Part shown: one piece after another, positions 44,787 through 53,515 of the stretch
How the letters are laid out: each line of letters starts with the position of its first letter
Numbering within the stretch: position 1 is the first letter of the stretch
Program-made: the position numbers and the translations under genes
Notes under the pieces: model-generated
Told to the model about the DNA's origin: nothing
What the model saw: only the letters and a program-made list of their open reading frames with translations
Database searches by the model: none
From: Sulfodiicoccus acidiphilus
GTDB lineage: Archaea > Thermoproteota > Thermoprotei_A > Sulfolobales > Sulfolobaceae
Assembly: GCF_003967175.1 (NCBI RefSeq)
Contig: NZ_AP018553.1
Location: forward strand, 1,909,982-1,973,981
Length of the DNA: 64,000 nucleotides
Direction of reading: 5' to 3'

Positions 44787-46118
44787 TCAGTAAGCAATTT
44801 CCTCCAACTCGGCCGTGGGGGGCACTCCCTTTCCAAGGGCAGCTATTATTATTGCACCTAAAAGTACGGGAACAGCTCCCAACACTATGTACGTTAGAGT
44901 GAACCCGAGGGCCTCTAGGACAAAACCATATATCGCACTACCAACTATCCACGCGAAGTCGTTAAGTCCGGTTTGCCAGGAATCTGCAGTTCCCCTGGCC
45001 CTGGTGGGGTACGTTTCAGCTATGTACACCCACCACGTGCCGTTCCACGAAAGGACCGCCGGATAGAAGATTACCGTTGTGATCACTGTATCCAGGAACC
45101 CGTGGGAAAGTGCGAAAAAGATCACGGCAACTCCACCTATAATTCCTATCAAGGCGCTTCCCCACTTCCTAGATATCCTCTGTCCCACGTGACCCATTAT
45201 ACCGTAACCCAAGAAACCCAAGAACGTGGCAATAAGGAGGATTTCGTAGGCAGTGGTGTAGGGGAGGTGCTTGTAATTCACTAGAACGTAAGAGGTGAAG
45301 AAGAAGAGGGCGGGAGTCGCTAGTTCGTGGAAAAACTCGGCCACTGTAGTGATTACCGTGTGTTTCTTCAACTTGGGGTCAGTGAACATTTGCCTGTATG
45401 GAAACTTAGTGACCTGGGAGAGATCGACCTTATACCTCTTTATGAGCTCCTCGGCCTCATGCCTCTTTCCCTCTTTCAGGAGCTTTCTCACTTGCAGGGT
45501 TACCTTGCTCCTCTCCGGCTCTTTAACCCATCTCCTCAGGATAAGAACGACTAGAATTGGAACTATCCCCACGAGGAAAGCAACCCTCCAACCATAGAGA
45601 GGCACTACCGCAAGGGAGACCGCTATGGCCACAAAGTAGCCGAGAGGGAAACCTCCTTGCACCCAACCATACATGCTTCCTCTATGAGTAGCGGGGAACT
45701 CCTCGTTGGCTATCGTTAGACCCGTTGGGAACTCGATGTATGAGAAACCGTCAGAAAGTACCCTAACGATCCCTAGCTCGACGGCGTTTGCAACTAGGAT
45801 GGTGAAACCGGTAAAGAGGGCAGTAAATAGTAGACTGATCTGCCATATCGTTTTCCTTCCGTGGAGGTCTAAGAGGGGCCCCAGTCCCCATATCACAGCA
45901 GTTGCTCCTGCGAATATAACTGATGTTAGTATTCCAGACGTTACAGCGGAGAGGTGAAGATCAGCGGCTATTAGAGGTAAATTTATTGAATATAGATTCA
46001 GGTCAAAGGAAGCCATTGTCCACCCCAACAACGCGACGGCGAAGATAAACCATTGGTACCTCGTTATTTTCCCTTTTCTCTGCTCGACCGGTTTTTCTTC
46101 ACCCATCTTTACATCCAA
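44787..46118 (-). CDS. MFS transporter
   Basis: 443-residue carrier with twelve membrane segments. A cytoplasmic N-terminal tail with KITRYQWFIFAVALLGWTM leads to TM1, which has the SFDLNLYSINLP acid-symporter-like acidic residue. The motif A loop is WGLGPLLDLHGRKTIWQIS, and AETYPTRARGTADSWQTG occurs near the start of TM10-11. It closely resembles the MFS gene at 62093, especially YPTRARGT and the middle-loop helix (EAEELIKRYKVDLSQV vs EAKSLMDKYKVDIDEA). Probably co-transcribed with the lactonase-like gene. Confidence 0.87.
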   Translation of the reverse strand: MDVKMGEEKPVEQRKGKITRYQWFIFAVALLGWTMASFDLNLYSINLPLIAADLHLSAVTSGILTSVIFAGATAVIWGLGPLLDLHGRKTIWQISLLFTALFTGFTILVANAVELGIVRVLSDGFSYIEFPTGLTIANEEFPATHRGSMYGWVQGGFPLGYFVAIAVSLAVVPLYGWRVAFLVGIVPILVVLILRRWVKEPERSKVTLQVRKLLKEGKRHEAEELIKRYKVDLSQVTKFPYRQMFTDPKLKKHTVITTVAEFFHELATPALFFFTSYVLVNYKHLPYTTAYEILLIATFLGFLGYGIMGHVGQRISRKWGSALIGIIGGVAVIFFALSHGFLDTVITTVIFYPAVLSWNGTWWVYIAETYPTRARGTADSWQTGLNDFAWIVGSAIYGFVLEALGFTLTYIVLGAVPVLLGAIIIAALGKGVPPTAELEEIAY

Positions 46119-46177
46119 ACTGTTTATAAAATTCCTTATACTTAAAGCGGATACTTTACAAGTAAAGACGCGCTTTC

Positions 46178-46639
46178 TCAGCCTGGCTTCTCCCCTTCGG
46201 ACTTAACTAATATCACGTGTTCGTAGCTACACACAATCTCCCCTTTCTGGTTCTTTGTTTCACCCTTCAACGTTACAACTAACCACCCTGGCCTACTCTT
46301 ACTCTCTCTAACATCGGTAACAGAAAATGTAGACCTGATGGTGTCACCCGGTCTCACTGGATTTGGAAAGCGTACGTCATTAAAGCCTAGAGAAACTAAC
46401 GGCTCTTTTTCCCAGTCGATCACACCGCTCCTTACAAATAGGCCTTCTGAAATGGCCAAGGTCAGAAGTCCGTGGGCCACCCTCCCTCCAAGAAACTCCT
46501 GTTCCTTGGCGTAGACTTCGTTGGTGTGAGCGGGGTGGTAATCTCCGCTGAGGCCGGCAAAGAGAACGATATCCGCTTCGCTCACAGTCCTCGCTGGTGT
46601 TTGTATTGTTAAACCTTTAATGAATTTCACCATGAGCAA
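46178..46639 (-). CDS. MaoC-like (R)-specific enoyl-CoA hydratase
   Basis: 153 residues, hot-dog fold. The hydratase motif is FAGLSGDYHPAHTNE with the catalytic Asp/His pair (about residues 28-42), then FLGGRVAHGLLTLAISEGLF and a C-terminal strand set. Members hydrate trans-enoyl-CoA or mesaconyl-type CoA esters. It precedes the MFS and lactonase-like genes on the same strand by 59 bases. A paralogue lies at 58551. Confidence 0.87.
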   Translation of the reverse strand: MLMVKFIKGLTIQTPARTVSEADIVLFAGLSGDYHPAHTNEVYAKEQEFLGGRVAHGLLTLAISEGLFVRSGVIDWEKEPLVSLGFNDVRFPNPVRPGDTIRSTFSVTDVRESKSRPGWLVVTLKGETKNQKGEIVCSYEHVILVKSEGEKPG

Positions 46640-48119
46640 TACTACTTATCCTCGTTAAAAGGCATAAGGCTTTATTCGTAACGCTAAAGCACTGTTTTTC
46701 TCTTAGATTAAAGTTTTTTGAAGATCTAGGTCAGCGTGCCTGGATTGTGAAATCGAGATGAGTTGGACAGGGCTATCCTCCATCACGGTGGAGTTCGCGT
46801 TAGGGCCGATGCCTTTGAATGGAGGGGCATAGGTGGGATCTGCAGGGGGGGGGAGGAAACTTTACCCCTAGGGTACGTGATCCTCTATCCCTACGCGTGA
46901 GATAGAGGACTCGGCGTAGGTCGTAGTTAACAGACCCGCTTAGCCCCCTCCCAAGGCTCGTATTTCCTTTAGCTACAGGAAGGGGATAATTATATTATCT
47001 CTGTATCAAGATGATAAATTTGCACATCCCCTAGACCGGAAGTCGGTCAGGTAGGTCCCATCGAGTTTACCTGAGGGTTATGCTCGTAACGTTTGTGATT
47101 ATTTCTATTTTTCCATTAAATTTATTTCAAACACCTATTCATACTAATTCCCTCGCTTTCGCTTCCTCGTCACCATGCATCGCTTACGTTAGGTAACGTT
47201 AGCTGGAGTCGCCTTCAACCAGTTCTGATCCCTGTGTATTATCGAGGAAACGCGAACACATCGAACACCTCCCTCGTCGTTTCTTTCAACCCAGGTGTGC
47301 TCAAGTTCGGTGAAATCGCAAAGGACGTAGCTTCGTATGGGTTAACCTCACTTTGAGGGGTTTGGGGGGGACAGTCGAGGTGAGAGGTGTGGGGGTTTTA
47401 CTTCGTCAACGCTACCCTATTTTATTTAAATTTCACACCAGTTGTACACGCTCCTACATCCACCTTTCAATTCCTTCTAGGATGCTTGGAAAGCTCATCT
47501 GTGTTATCAGGACATATTGTTCGTTTACTGACAAGTTTTATTTAAAGTTCGCCTAAGTACTGGCAAGTTGGATGATGATTCTGTCAATTAGTTGACAAGT
47601 TAGAGGATCCGATGGGGCCATGAAAACGTGGGGCTCGGTAGGGAACCCTGGACCCCCATGATATGGACGGTTCTACCTTTGATGAAGTGGTGTCCTTAGG
47701 GTTGTTAGATCATCTTGAGACGGACGAGTTTGATCTGGACGCCAGATCCTGGGATCGGATCGTGACGGGTTCGTACGGGGGAACGTGACACTTCGGTAGA
47801 CCTTTGGGCTTGGGAGTCCCTCCGTGAAGAGGTGGGATAGTTTAAGACGGATCTCAGTGTCTCACACGGGGACGACCGAGGGGAATTATCCGAGGAGACG
47901 GCTCGGGTGTAGCTCCACCACACCTCCTGTGACTCCAGGTAAGCCGTCGTGGACCCCACTAGAACCACACTTCCTGCCGTCGATCATCCTTAAACAACAC
48001 TTTCCTGAATTTTACGTGAATTACGTAAAACTCATCTTCTCCTTTACAATGTTAAGTAATCCACCGTAAATGTGTAAACAATGTTCAAAGAATTCATGTA
48101 ATTCCTCCATGCTCAAGAT
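46640..48119. other. Long gene-poor stretch
   Basis: About 1.5 kb with no supported gene. It contains a nine-G run (46845-46853), A/T-rich patches at 46990-47020 and 47100-47150, and a palindrome TGTCAA-TTAG-TTGACA at 47582-47597. No tRNA or CRISPR structure recognised. It probably consists of decayed insertion sequences. Confidence 0.5.
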
Positions 48120-48338
48120 TCAGAGCCTCTCCATTGCGTTCCTCACGATCCAAGCGATAATGGCGTGAAGGAACGCAAAACCCTCAAGTTTGTCCTTCAT
48201 CTTGAACGAGGTGTCCTCAAGTCCTATCGACTTGAGATCGCGGCGGAACTTCTCGATGTTTCACCTGATCTTCCACTCCCTTAGGATCTCGGAGGCGGAG
48301 AGGTTCAGGTTGGTTGAGTACATGTAGTTGATCGATCC
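48120..48338 (-). pseudogene. DDE transposase C-terminal fragment
   Basis: Reads GSINYMYSTNLNLSASEILR, then EWKIR, an in-frame TGA where tryptophan would fit, and NIEKFRRDLKSIGLE followed by FAFLHAIIAWIVRNAMERL and a stop. The arrangement (R-W-x-I-E-x-F-x-R-D-L-K) is the C-terminal catalytic glutamate region of IS4-like transposases. Bounded on its 5' side by a twelve-T run (48341-48352). Confidence 0.5.
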
Positions 48339-48365
48339 TGTTTTTTTTTTTTAACCGCAATTACC

Positions 48366-48614
48366 TTAATTTCTAATATGGAGGATCCCCTGGAGCGTCT
48401 TCTCCACCAATTCCTTCAGGACGTCCTTGACTCCGCTTCCCTTGAACTCCCTGAGCATCTCCTGAGCTAACTCCTCCTTCATGATATCACCCTCCTCCTT
48501 GCCTTTAATATTACCATTCATTTTTACCACTTTTTCCACCACTTTTGTACACCTTGTTTTGGGGTACCCCCGAGGATGTGTTGAGTCAGTTGAGGGACCC
48601 CTCCTCTTAGCCAT
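48366..48614 (-). CDS. Short ORF of unknown nature, possibly a transposase N-terminus
   Basis: The last 38 codons, from ATG 48482 (MKEELAQEMLREFKGSGVKD), look like a helical protein and have a good ribosome-binding site GGAGGGTGAT just upstream. The upper part to 48614 is doubtful because it overlaps the ATPase pseudogene on the other strand. It stops at the edge of an A/T-rich junction next to transposase debris, so it may be a truncated IS256-like N-terminus. Confidence 0.3.
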   Translation of the reverse strand: MAKRRGPSTDSTHPRGYPKTRCTKVVEKVVKMNGNIKGKEEGDIMKEELAQEMLREFKGSGVKDVLKELVEKTLQGILHIRN

Positions 48615-49336
48615 ATTCAGGGACCCGTGGGTGATCCCCTTCGTGGACAGCTACTGGGAGATAGTCGATAGGGTGAAGGAGTTTGTATTAATAGCCAAGG
48701 GTCTCATAGGGGAGGTGTTCAAGGGGGGAGAGGCAACTGACCTACCTGTACTATAAGGTACTTCTGCTCCTAGGGGAGTGTGGAGAAGCAGGGAGATCTC
48801 TGGGATAATACAACCCATGGGTGGGGAAGCAACCGTAACCTCATTATTGAATAGACTAGTGAAGATGGGACTCGTGGAGAAGATACCCACCCTAGGAAGG
48901 GAGAACTATTACAAGGTCTCCTCCCGTCCCCTTGATCCTTTATGCTGAGAGTAAGTACTTGGTGACCGAAAGGGAATCCAAGGTGAGTGAACTTCCCATA
49001 GGTAGGGAGGTACAGTTCAGTGTGGGGGAGATGTCAGCGAGGTACTTTGGAGGGATCCTCCATAACTCCCCCAAGGAGGATAAAGACGAGGTGATAGTGA
49101 AGGGAAGAAGAGTGGTGTGGGCCTTTGAGGCCAAGATGGGCGAGATAACCAGAGGTGAGGCCTCCGACGGGTTGAAGAAGGTGGGCGGGGCGAGTGAGAA
49201 GGTGGGGTTTGTGAGCCTCAGGGGGAGACCACCTGATGGATATGGTGACCTGAGCCTCGGACCTGAGGATCTGATAAGGATTGCGGAGGAGTTGAGTAAA
49301 AGAGAAGTGATCTTTTCACAGGACGGTGGAGGTTAG
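48566..49336 (+). pseudogene. Archaeal AAA ATPase, C-terminal part (DUF234-like), decayed
   Basis: Pieces in different frames align along one gene: FRDPWVIPFVDSYWEIVDRV, then VTSLLNRLVKMGLVEKIPTL (winged helix), LYAESKYLVTERES and KGRRVVWAFEAKMGEITRGE, where E-A-K is the nuclease-like core of the DUF234 tail of archaeal ATPases. At least two frameshifts (near 48756 and 48930) interrupt it, and the ATP-binding part is absent. A second half of a family whose N-terminal fragments lie at 24527 and 57269. Confidence 0.65.
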
Positions 49337-49445
49337 AGGGTAAAACACGTCGTGGGAGTGCTCAGACTAGTTCTCTATCTTAACCGTGTGACGAATCTCT
49401 TAAACAAAGGTGCGCCTATCAACGTGGTGAGGATGGCCATGAGTA

Positions 49446-50289
49446 CTAAGGCAGTGAACTCCTCCTGGGTAGTTTACACACGTCCTTGATTAGGTTCTTG
49501 AGGTCCTTCAGTTTGATGACGTTGGCGCCCATCCTCACTGCCTCCTCCACGACTCGCTTCTCCTTTCCTGGCGAAGTCTTCCGCGATCCTCCTGGCCTTC
49601 TCGTGAAATGAGAGGGCCCTTCGAAGGATTCCTTTGTTCCCCCTCCTGGAATACTTCCCTCGCAACTTCTCAGCCAAGGACTTCCAGTGACGAGCCTCCT
49701 CGAGGCGCGTGGGTATCCTAACGTATTGGGTGTCGTCCTTCCCCACCACCTCAGCCACATTCACTTCTACGGGGACGCCCGACTCGGGTTACCTTCCCCT
49801 ATCGAAGGCTTGAGGAAGGTCTTCCTATCCTGAACTAGGAGTCTGGCCTACCTCGTCTTTAAGCTAGCGTACTGCTCGAGTTCCTCGGGTCCGAGATCGG
49901 GAGCTCGCCGACTTCAGCGATCCTGACGGTGATCTTCTCTAAATCTAGTTTATAGCTCCCCCTGGGCGTCGACCTTACCGTGGGCTTGTACACGAGGGGA
50001 GCCGACCCCTCCTGCGGTCCTCGTACCAACCCTTGTACACCGAGAGTGCGTCCCGGTGGAAGTCCTCAGCGACCTTTGAAGGTAGGTTGAATTCCTCCCT
50101 CAACCTCTTGTACAACTCCTCGTGTACTTTCCCCAATACCCCACCATCTTCCGGGTTCATCACGTTCTCCTTCAACCAGGACAGGGTGAAACGCGTCGCT
50201 ACAACGTAGTCGTTCACGAGGACTAGGAGAGGCTCGGGGGGGACCTCCGTCGAGATCGCGGCTCCGATCGCTTTGGCCCTCCTGGTCAT
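49446..50289 (-). pseudogene. TnpB (IS200/IS605 type), decayed and truncated
   Basis: N-terminal part from ATG 50289 (TRFTLSWLKENVMNPEDGG), then after frameshifts [20 protein letters not shown] and [31 protein letters not shown], which is the region up to the second RuvC motif. The zinc ribbon and last aspartate are missing; it ends at 49446. At least three frameshifts. The palindromic repeat at 50331-50383 lies 40 bases ahead of its start, as a left transposon end should. Confidence 0.75.
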
Positions 50290-50330
50290 CAGAGGAAATT
50301 TGAGAGAAGCTCATCTAAATATGAGGGGGC

Positions 50331-50383
50331 TGTCCATCTACGCCTCAAGAGACGAGGCTTTCTGCCCCCTCAACCCTCCAGTC
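50331..50383 (+). repeat. Palindromic TnpB-element left end, copy 3
   Basis: TGTCCATCTACGCCTCAAG, then AGACGAGGCTTTCTGCCCCC and TCAACCC. It is on the 5' side of the minus-strand tnpB pseudogene and identifies the other two copies (12855-12905, 24357-24405) as the same kind of end. The next 70 bases lead to the TATA box of the HTH_10 gene. Confidence 0.6.
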
Positions 50384-50451
50384 TGTAAGTTTCCTAACCC
50401 CCTTCTCCACAAAAAAATATAATGGTGGATTCTACAACATATTGATCTATT

Positions 50452-51129
50452 TTGAGGGATCTTCCTGACATCCCAGGGGGCGTCTGGGAGTACAAAGTGG
50501 AATTGAAACATAGAGGTTGTTGGGGATACCGTGCTCCTGAGGGTTATGCTGACGTCCTCCTCAACGTGAAGGAGAGGAGGGGAACAATAGCGGCCAGGAG
50601 ATTAGCTAAGACTAAAGGAGAGGGAATCTACAGGCTTGTGAAGTTACTTCGTTCTTCAGACTACATCACAAGTAGCGACGTACTGAAGGTCGATTCGAGC
50701 ACATACTTAGTAGAAATGACGGTGCTACCGGAGTTTACGGTGGTCATGGAATTCATAGACCTTGAGGGGGTTTTGGACATGACGGCCCTGTTGAATGGTG
50801 GCGTGGAAGTTTACAACTTCGTATCCGATGGGATTTCAGGAGACCAAATTATCAGGAGGCTTAGAGAAAGACCTGATGTCTCGATTCTAAGATTAAGCCG
50901 TTTTCCAGCAGATCGAAACTCGATTTATAGGAAGAGGTTGGAGGGCGTTGTCAGCCTGCTTTTAACTCCACATGAAAGGGAAATAATTAGGTCTGCTAAA
51001 TTGATGGGATACTTCGATCTCCCAAGGAAAGTGGGACTGGAGTCGTTAGCTGACGAGTACGATACAAGCAAAATGGCAATATCAATCACAATAAGGAGGG
51101 CAATAAAGAAACTCCTAGATGTAATTTGA
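50452..51129 (+). CDS. Bat-like HTH_10 transcriptional regulator
   Basis: 225 residues. The N-terminal sensory part starts WEYKVELKHRGCWGYRAPEG; the C-terminal HTH_10 motif is LTPHEREIIRSAKLMGYFDL, then LESLADEYDTSKMAISITIR. TTG 50452 with AAAAATATAATGG about 28-38 bases upstream. It converges on the CoA-transferase gene (4 bases apart), so it may control the operon that runs towards it. Ligand unknown; the cysteine in RGCWGYR is shared with the paralogue at 57698 (DRCWTSF). Confidence 0.82.
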   Translation: MRDLPDIPGGVWEYKVELKHRGCWGYRAPEGYADVLLNVKERRGTIAARRLAKTKGEGIYRLVKLLRSSDYITSSDVLKVDSSTYLVEMTVLPEFTVVMEFIDLEGVLDMTALLNGGVEVYNFVSDGISGDQIIRRLRERPDVSILRLSRFPADRNSIYRKRLEGVVSLLLTPHEREIIRSAKLMGYFDLPRKVGLESLADEYDTSKMAISITIRRAIKKLLDVI

Positions 51130-51133
51130 GGCC

Positions 51134-52324
51134 CTACTTAATACTACCTTTTCCCAGTGAAATCACTCCCCTCTTCTCAAGGAGTGATATTTCATCGCGA
51201 GATAGACCAAGTCCTGCGAGGACTTCGGCCGTATGTTCCCCCAAGGTAGGTGCCCTCCCTAGGGGAGGCGGGGAGTCTCGACCCAATTTTATCGCAGAAC
51301 CAGGTATAGGAATCTGTCCCACCGGAGTATCGGCCTTCCACACCATATTTCTCTTCGTCGCAAACCGATCGTTCAAAACGCTAATAGGCCTCTTCACTTC
51401 AGCTGCGGCTCCTCCTGCTTCTAAAACGATCCTCACCACTTCCCTAGAAGGGATTTGGATTGCCCAGCTCCCTACAACATCGTCCACCAAGTCGTAGTTC
51501 CTAACCCTCTCCCTAACTGTGTTCAGCCTAGGATCGTTCATCAAGTCGTCTCTTCCGATCAGTTTAATGAACCTCTTCCACTGTTCGTCTTCTCCGATAG
51601 CTATCATAACATATCCATCGGCCGTCTTATATACGTTGTAGGGAGCGAAGACCATGAGACGGCTGCCCCTTACGTTGCGCAGAAGACCTGAAATTTCAAA
51701 AGCTATCCATGGAAAAACGTACATTACTCCCACGTCGTATAAGGCTATATCTATGAACTCGCCCTCGCCCGTCTTCTCCCTTCTCAGAAGGGCTGCCACC
51801 GTAGCCAAGGCAGCTATGGAGGCTGCCGCGTAATCCAGTGACATGGCGTTGACCTTAGGTGCTCCATCGGGGGAGTTTGCTATCATTAGTCCAGTTTCAG
51901 CTTGAGCCAATGGATCGTAGCCTGGCAGATCTCCGAGCTCACCTTGGGTTCCGTAGCCACTTATTGACGTGTATATTAGTTTCTGGTTCACACTCTTCAA
52001 CTTCTCGTAGTCAAGCCCTAACCGCCTCAGGGCGGACGGTCTGTAGTTTGTCACGAACACGTCACTTACGCGTATCAAACTATACATCAGCTCCTTACCT
52101 TCATTTGCCTTCAGATCAATGACAACGGACTTCTTTCCAGCGTTATAGTAGTGAAAAAGGAGCGAGTCCTCTCCCAGGGCCGGGGCAGTCCTCCTGTTGG
52201 ACTCTCCAGAGGGCGGTTCCACTTTTATCACCTCAGCGCCCAGCTCCGCAAGGAGCCTGCCGCAGTAGGGGCCAGCTAGGTGGAGCCCGTTCTCAACAAC
52301 TCTCACTCCTTCGAGGGGAGTCAT
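51134..52324 (-). CDS. Class III CoA-transferase (CaiB/BaiF)
   Basis: About 396 residues. MTPLEGVRVVENGLHLAGPY, LLAELGAEVIKVEPPSGE, DVFVTNYRPSALRRLGL and the catalytic aspartate in LPGYDPLAQAETGLM. I chose ATG 52324 rather than the longer frame to 52375, because TTATTATAG lies about 22-30 bases upstream and the motif begins right after it. It transfers CoA between a carboxylic acid and an acyl-CoA. Second CoA-transferase of this cluster, 60 bases after the signal-less binding-like protein. Confidence 0.9.
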   Translation of the reverse strand: MTPLEGVRVVENGLHLAGPYCGRLLAELGAEVIKVEPPSGESNRRTAPALGEDSLLFHYYNAGKKSVVIDLKANEGKELMYSLIRVSDVFVTNYRPSALRRLGLDYEKLKSVNQKLIYTSISGYGTQGELGDLPGYDPLAQAETGLMIANSPDGAPKVNAMSLDYAAASIAALATVAALLRREKTGEGEFIDIALYDVGVMYVFPWIAFEISGLLRNVRGSRLMVFAPYNVYKTADGYVMIAIGEDEQWKRFIKLIGRDDLMNDPRLNTVRERVRNYDLVDDVVGSWAIQIPSREVVRIVLEAGGAAAEVKRPISVLNDRFATKRNMVWKADTPVGQIPIPGSAIKLGRDSPPPLGRAPTLGEHTAEVLAGLGLSRDEISLLEKRGVISLGKGSIK

Positions 52325-52384
52325 AAAACATCCATTGCTATCACTATAATAACAATTGAATTTTACAGGTAACACTTAAGAAGG

Positions 52385-53515
52385 TTACGATCTCCAACCC
52401 CATTTTTGTGCCAGTGTTTTGAGTTCCTTGGCGGTTTCCTCAGGTTTTCCGTTTTCCATTAGCATAGACAAAATTAACTCGCCGCTCCTCTCGTGGAGGG
52501 TAACGAATCCTGGGAAATTTGGTCTAACGTAGGCGTGCACCATCGTACTCAGTGTATTCAGGAATGCGTTATTGAAGGAGAGATTTATCCTTTCATCCAG
52601 CCACGCCTTCACATGAAAGGGTTGTCCTCCTCCAGTCACATATATCGAACTCTGTACTTGGGGGGAGGTTATCCACTTCAGGAAATCAATTACTTGTGGT
52701 ATGCACTTAACCCTCTTGGATACGGCTATCCCGGCCCCTCCTAACACGGAGCCCTTGGGAACGTAAGTTTTACTTGGTAGGTCGTCGAACAGTATTACTT
52801 TCTCCTTATAGCCTTGTCTGGAGTAATTGAAATAACCGTAAATGAAAGGCGAGTAACCTATTTCATCCCTCTTCGCCATCTCATCCAGCACATCTATGGG
52901 ATCCGAGGTGAAACTCATGGGATGCAAGTAATCTGACAAGCTCCTTAGCTCCTCCAACGTTTTCACAAGGATTGCGTCCTGTAGATTTGCGAAGGGCAAC
53001 TCAGAAGTTCCAATCGAATTCACCAAGAGGGTAAGGAAAGTAGAGTGTGCATGAAGAGGAGATAGAGGAACTGCGGCTACAACTTCCTTCTTCTTAAGTA
53101 GGTTAATTACCGACGAGAAGGATCTGGGTGGATCGCTCAACAGATCCGGCCTGTAGGCGGAGACTTGTGCACTGAGGTCTAGGGGTAGGGCCCAACTACG
53201 TCCACCAAAGAAATAGCTTCTAAAGGCACCACCTATTGAGCCGTTCTCCACTATCCTCAAATCCTGTTCGGTCAATAGTTGATCCATGGGGATGTACATC
53301 CCGCTCGCGGCCAGATCCCCAACTGCTGGATAATCCATCACTATTATATCGTACTTTTCGGCGAGCTCGGTGGGGGACCTCATCGTGAAGTCCCTTAGGG
53401 ATCTCGTGTGCCACCTAACCTCTGCTTGAACGTACTTAGAGGAAGCCGCCTGAAGTCCACCGACACCTCTAACGTCATCCCATGTGTTGCCCTCTAACAC
53501 ACACAAGTCACTCAA
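52385..53515 (-). CDS. Solute-binding-protein-like (SBP family 1) protein lacking a signal peptide
   Basis: 376 residues with the family 1 binding-protein fold: EGNTWDDVRGVGGLQAAS, an IIVMDYPAVGDLAASGMYIP, MDQLL block, SWALPLDLSAQVSAYR, GGAGIAVSKRVKCIPQVIDF and LKWITSPQVQ. Unlike real extracytoplasmic members, it has no hydrophobic N-terminus and no Thr/Ser linker, so it should stay in the cytoplasm. TTG 53515 overlaps the stop of the upstream CoA-transferase as TTGA, and that gene in turn overlaps the enoyl-CoA hydratase. No ABC permease or ATPase is nearby. Function unknown; it may bind a substrate or CoA ester of the pathway. Confidence 0.75.
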   Translation of the reverse strand: MSDLCVLEGNTWDDVRGVGGLQAASSKYVQAEVRWHTRSLRDFTMRSPTELAEKYDIIVMDYPAVGDLAASGMYIPMDQLLTEQDLRIVENGSIGGAFRSYFFGGRSWALPLDLSAQVSAYRPDLLSDPPRSFSSVINLLKKKEVVAAVPLSPLHAHSTFLTLLVNSIGTSELPFANLQDAILVKTLEELRSLSDYLHPMSFTSDPIDVLDEMAKRDEIGYSPFIYGYFNYSRQGYKEKVILFDDLPSKTYVPKGSVLGGAGIAVSKRVKCIPQVIDFLKWITSPQVQSSIYVTGGGQPFHVKAWLDERINLSFNNAFLNTLSTMVHAYVRPNFPGFVTLHERSGELILSMLMENGKPEETAKELKTLAQKWGWRS

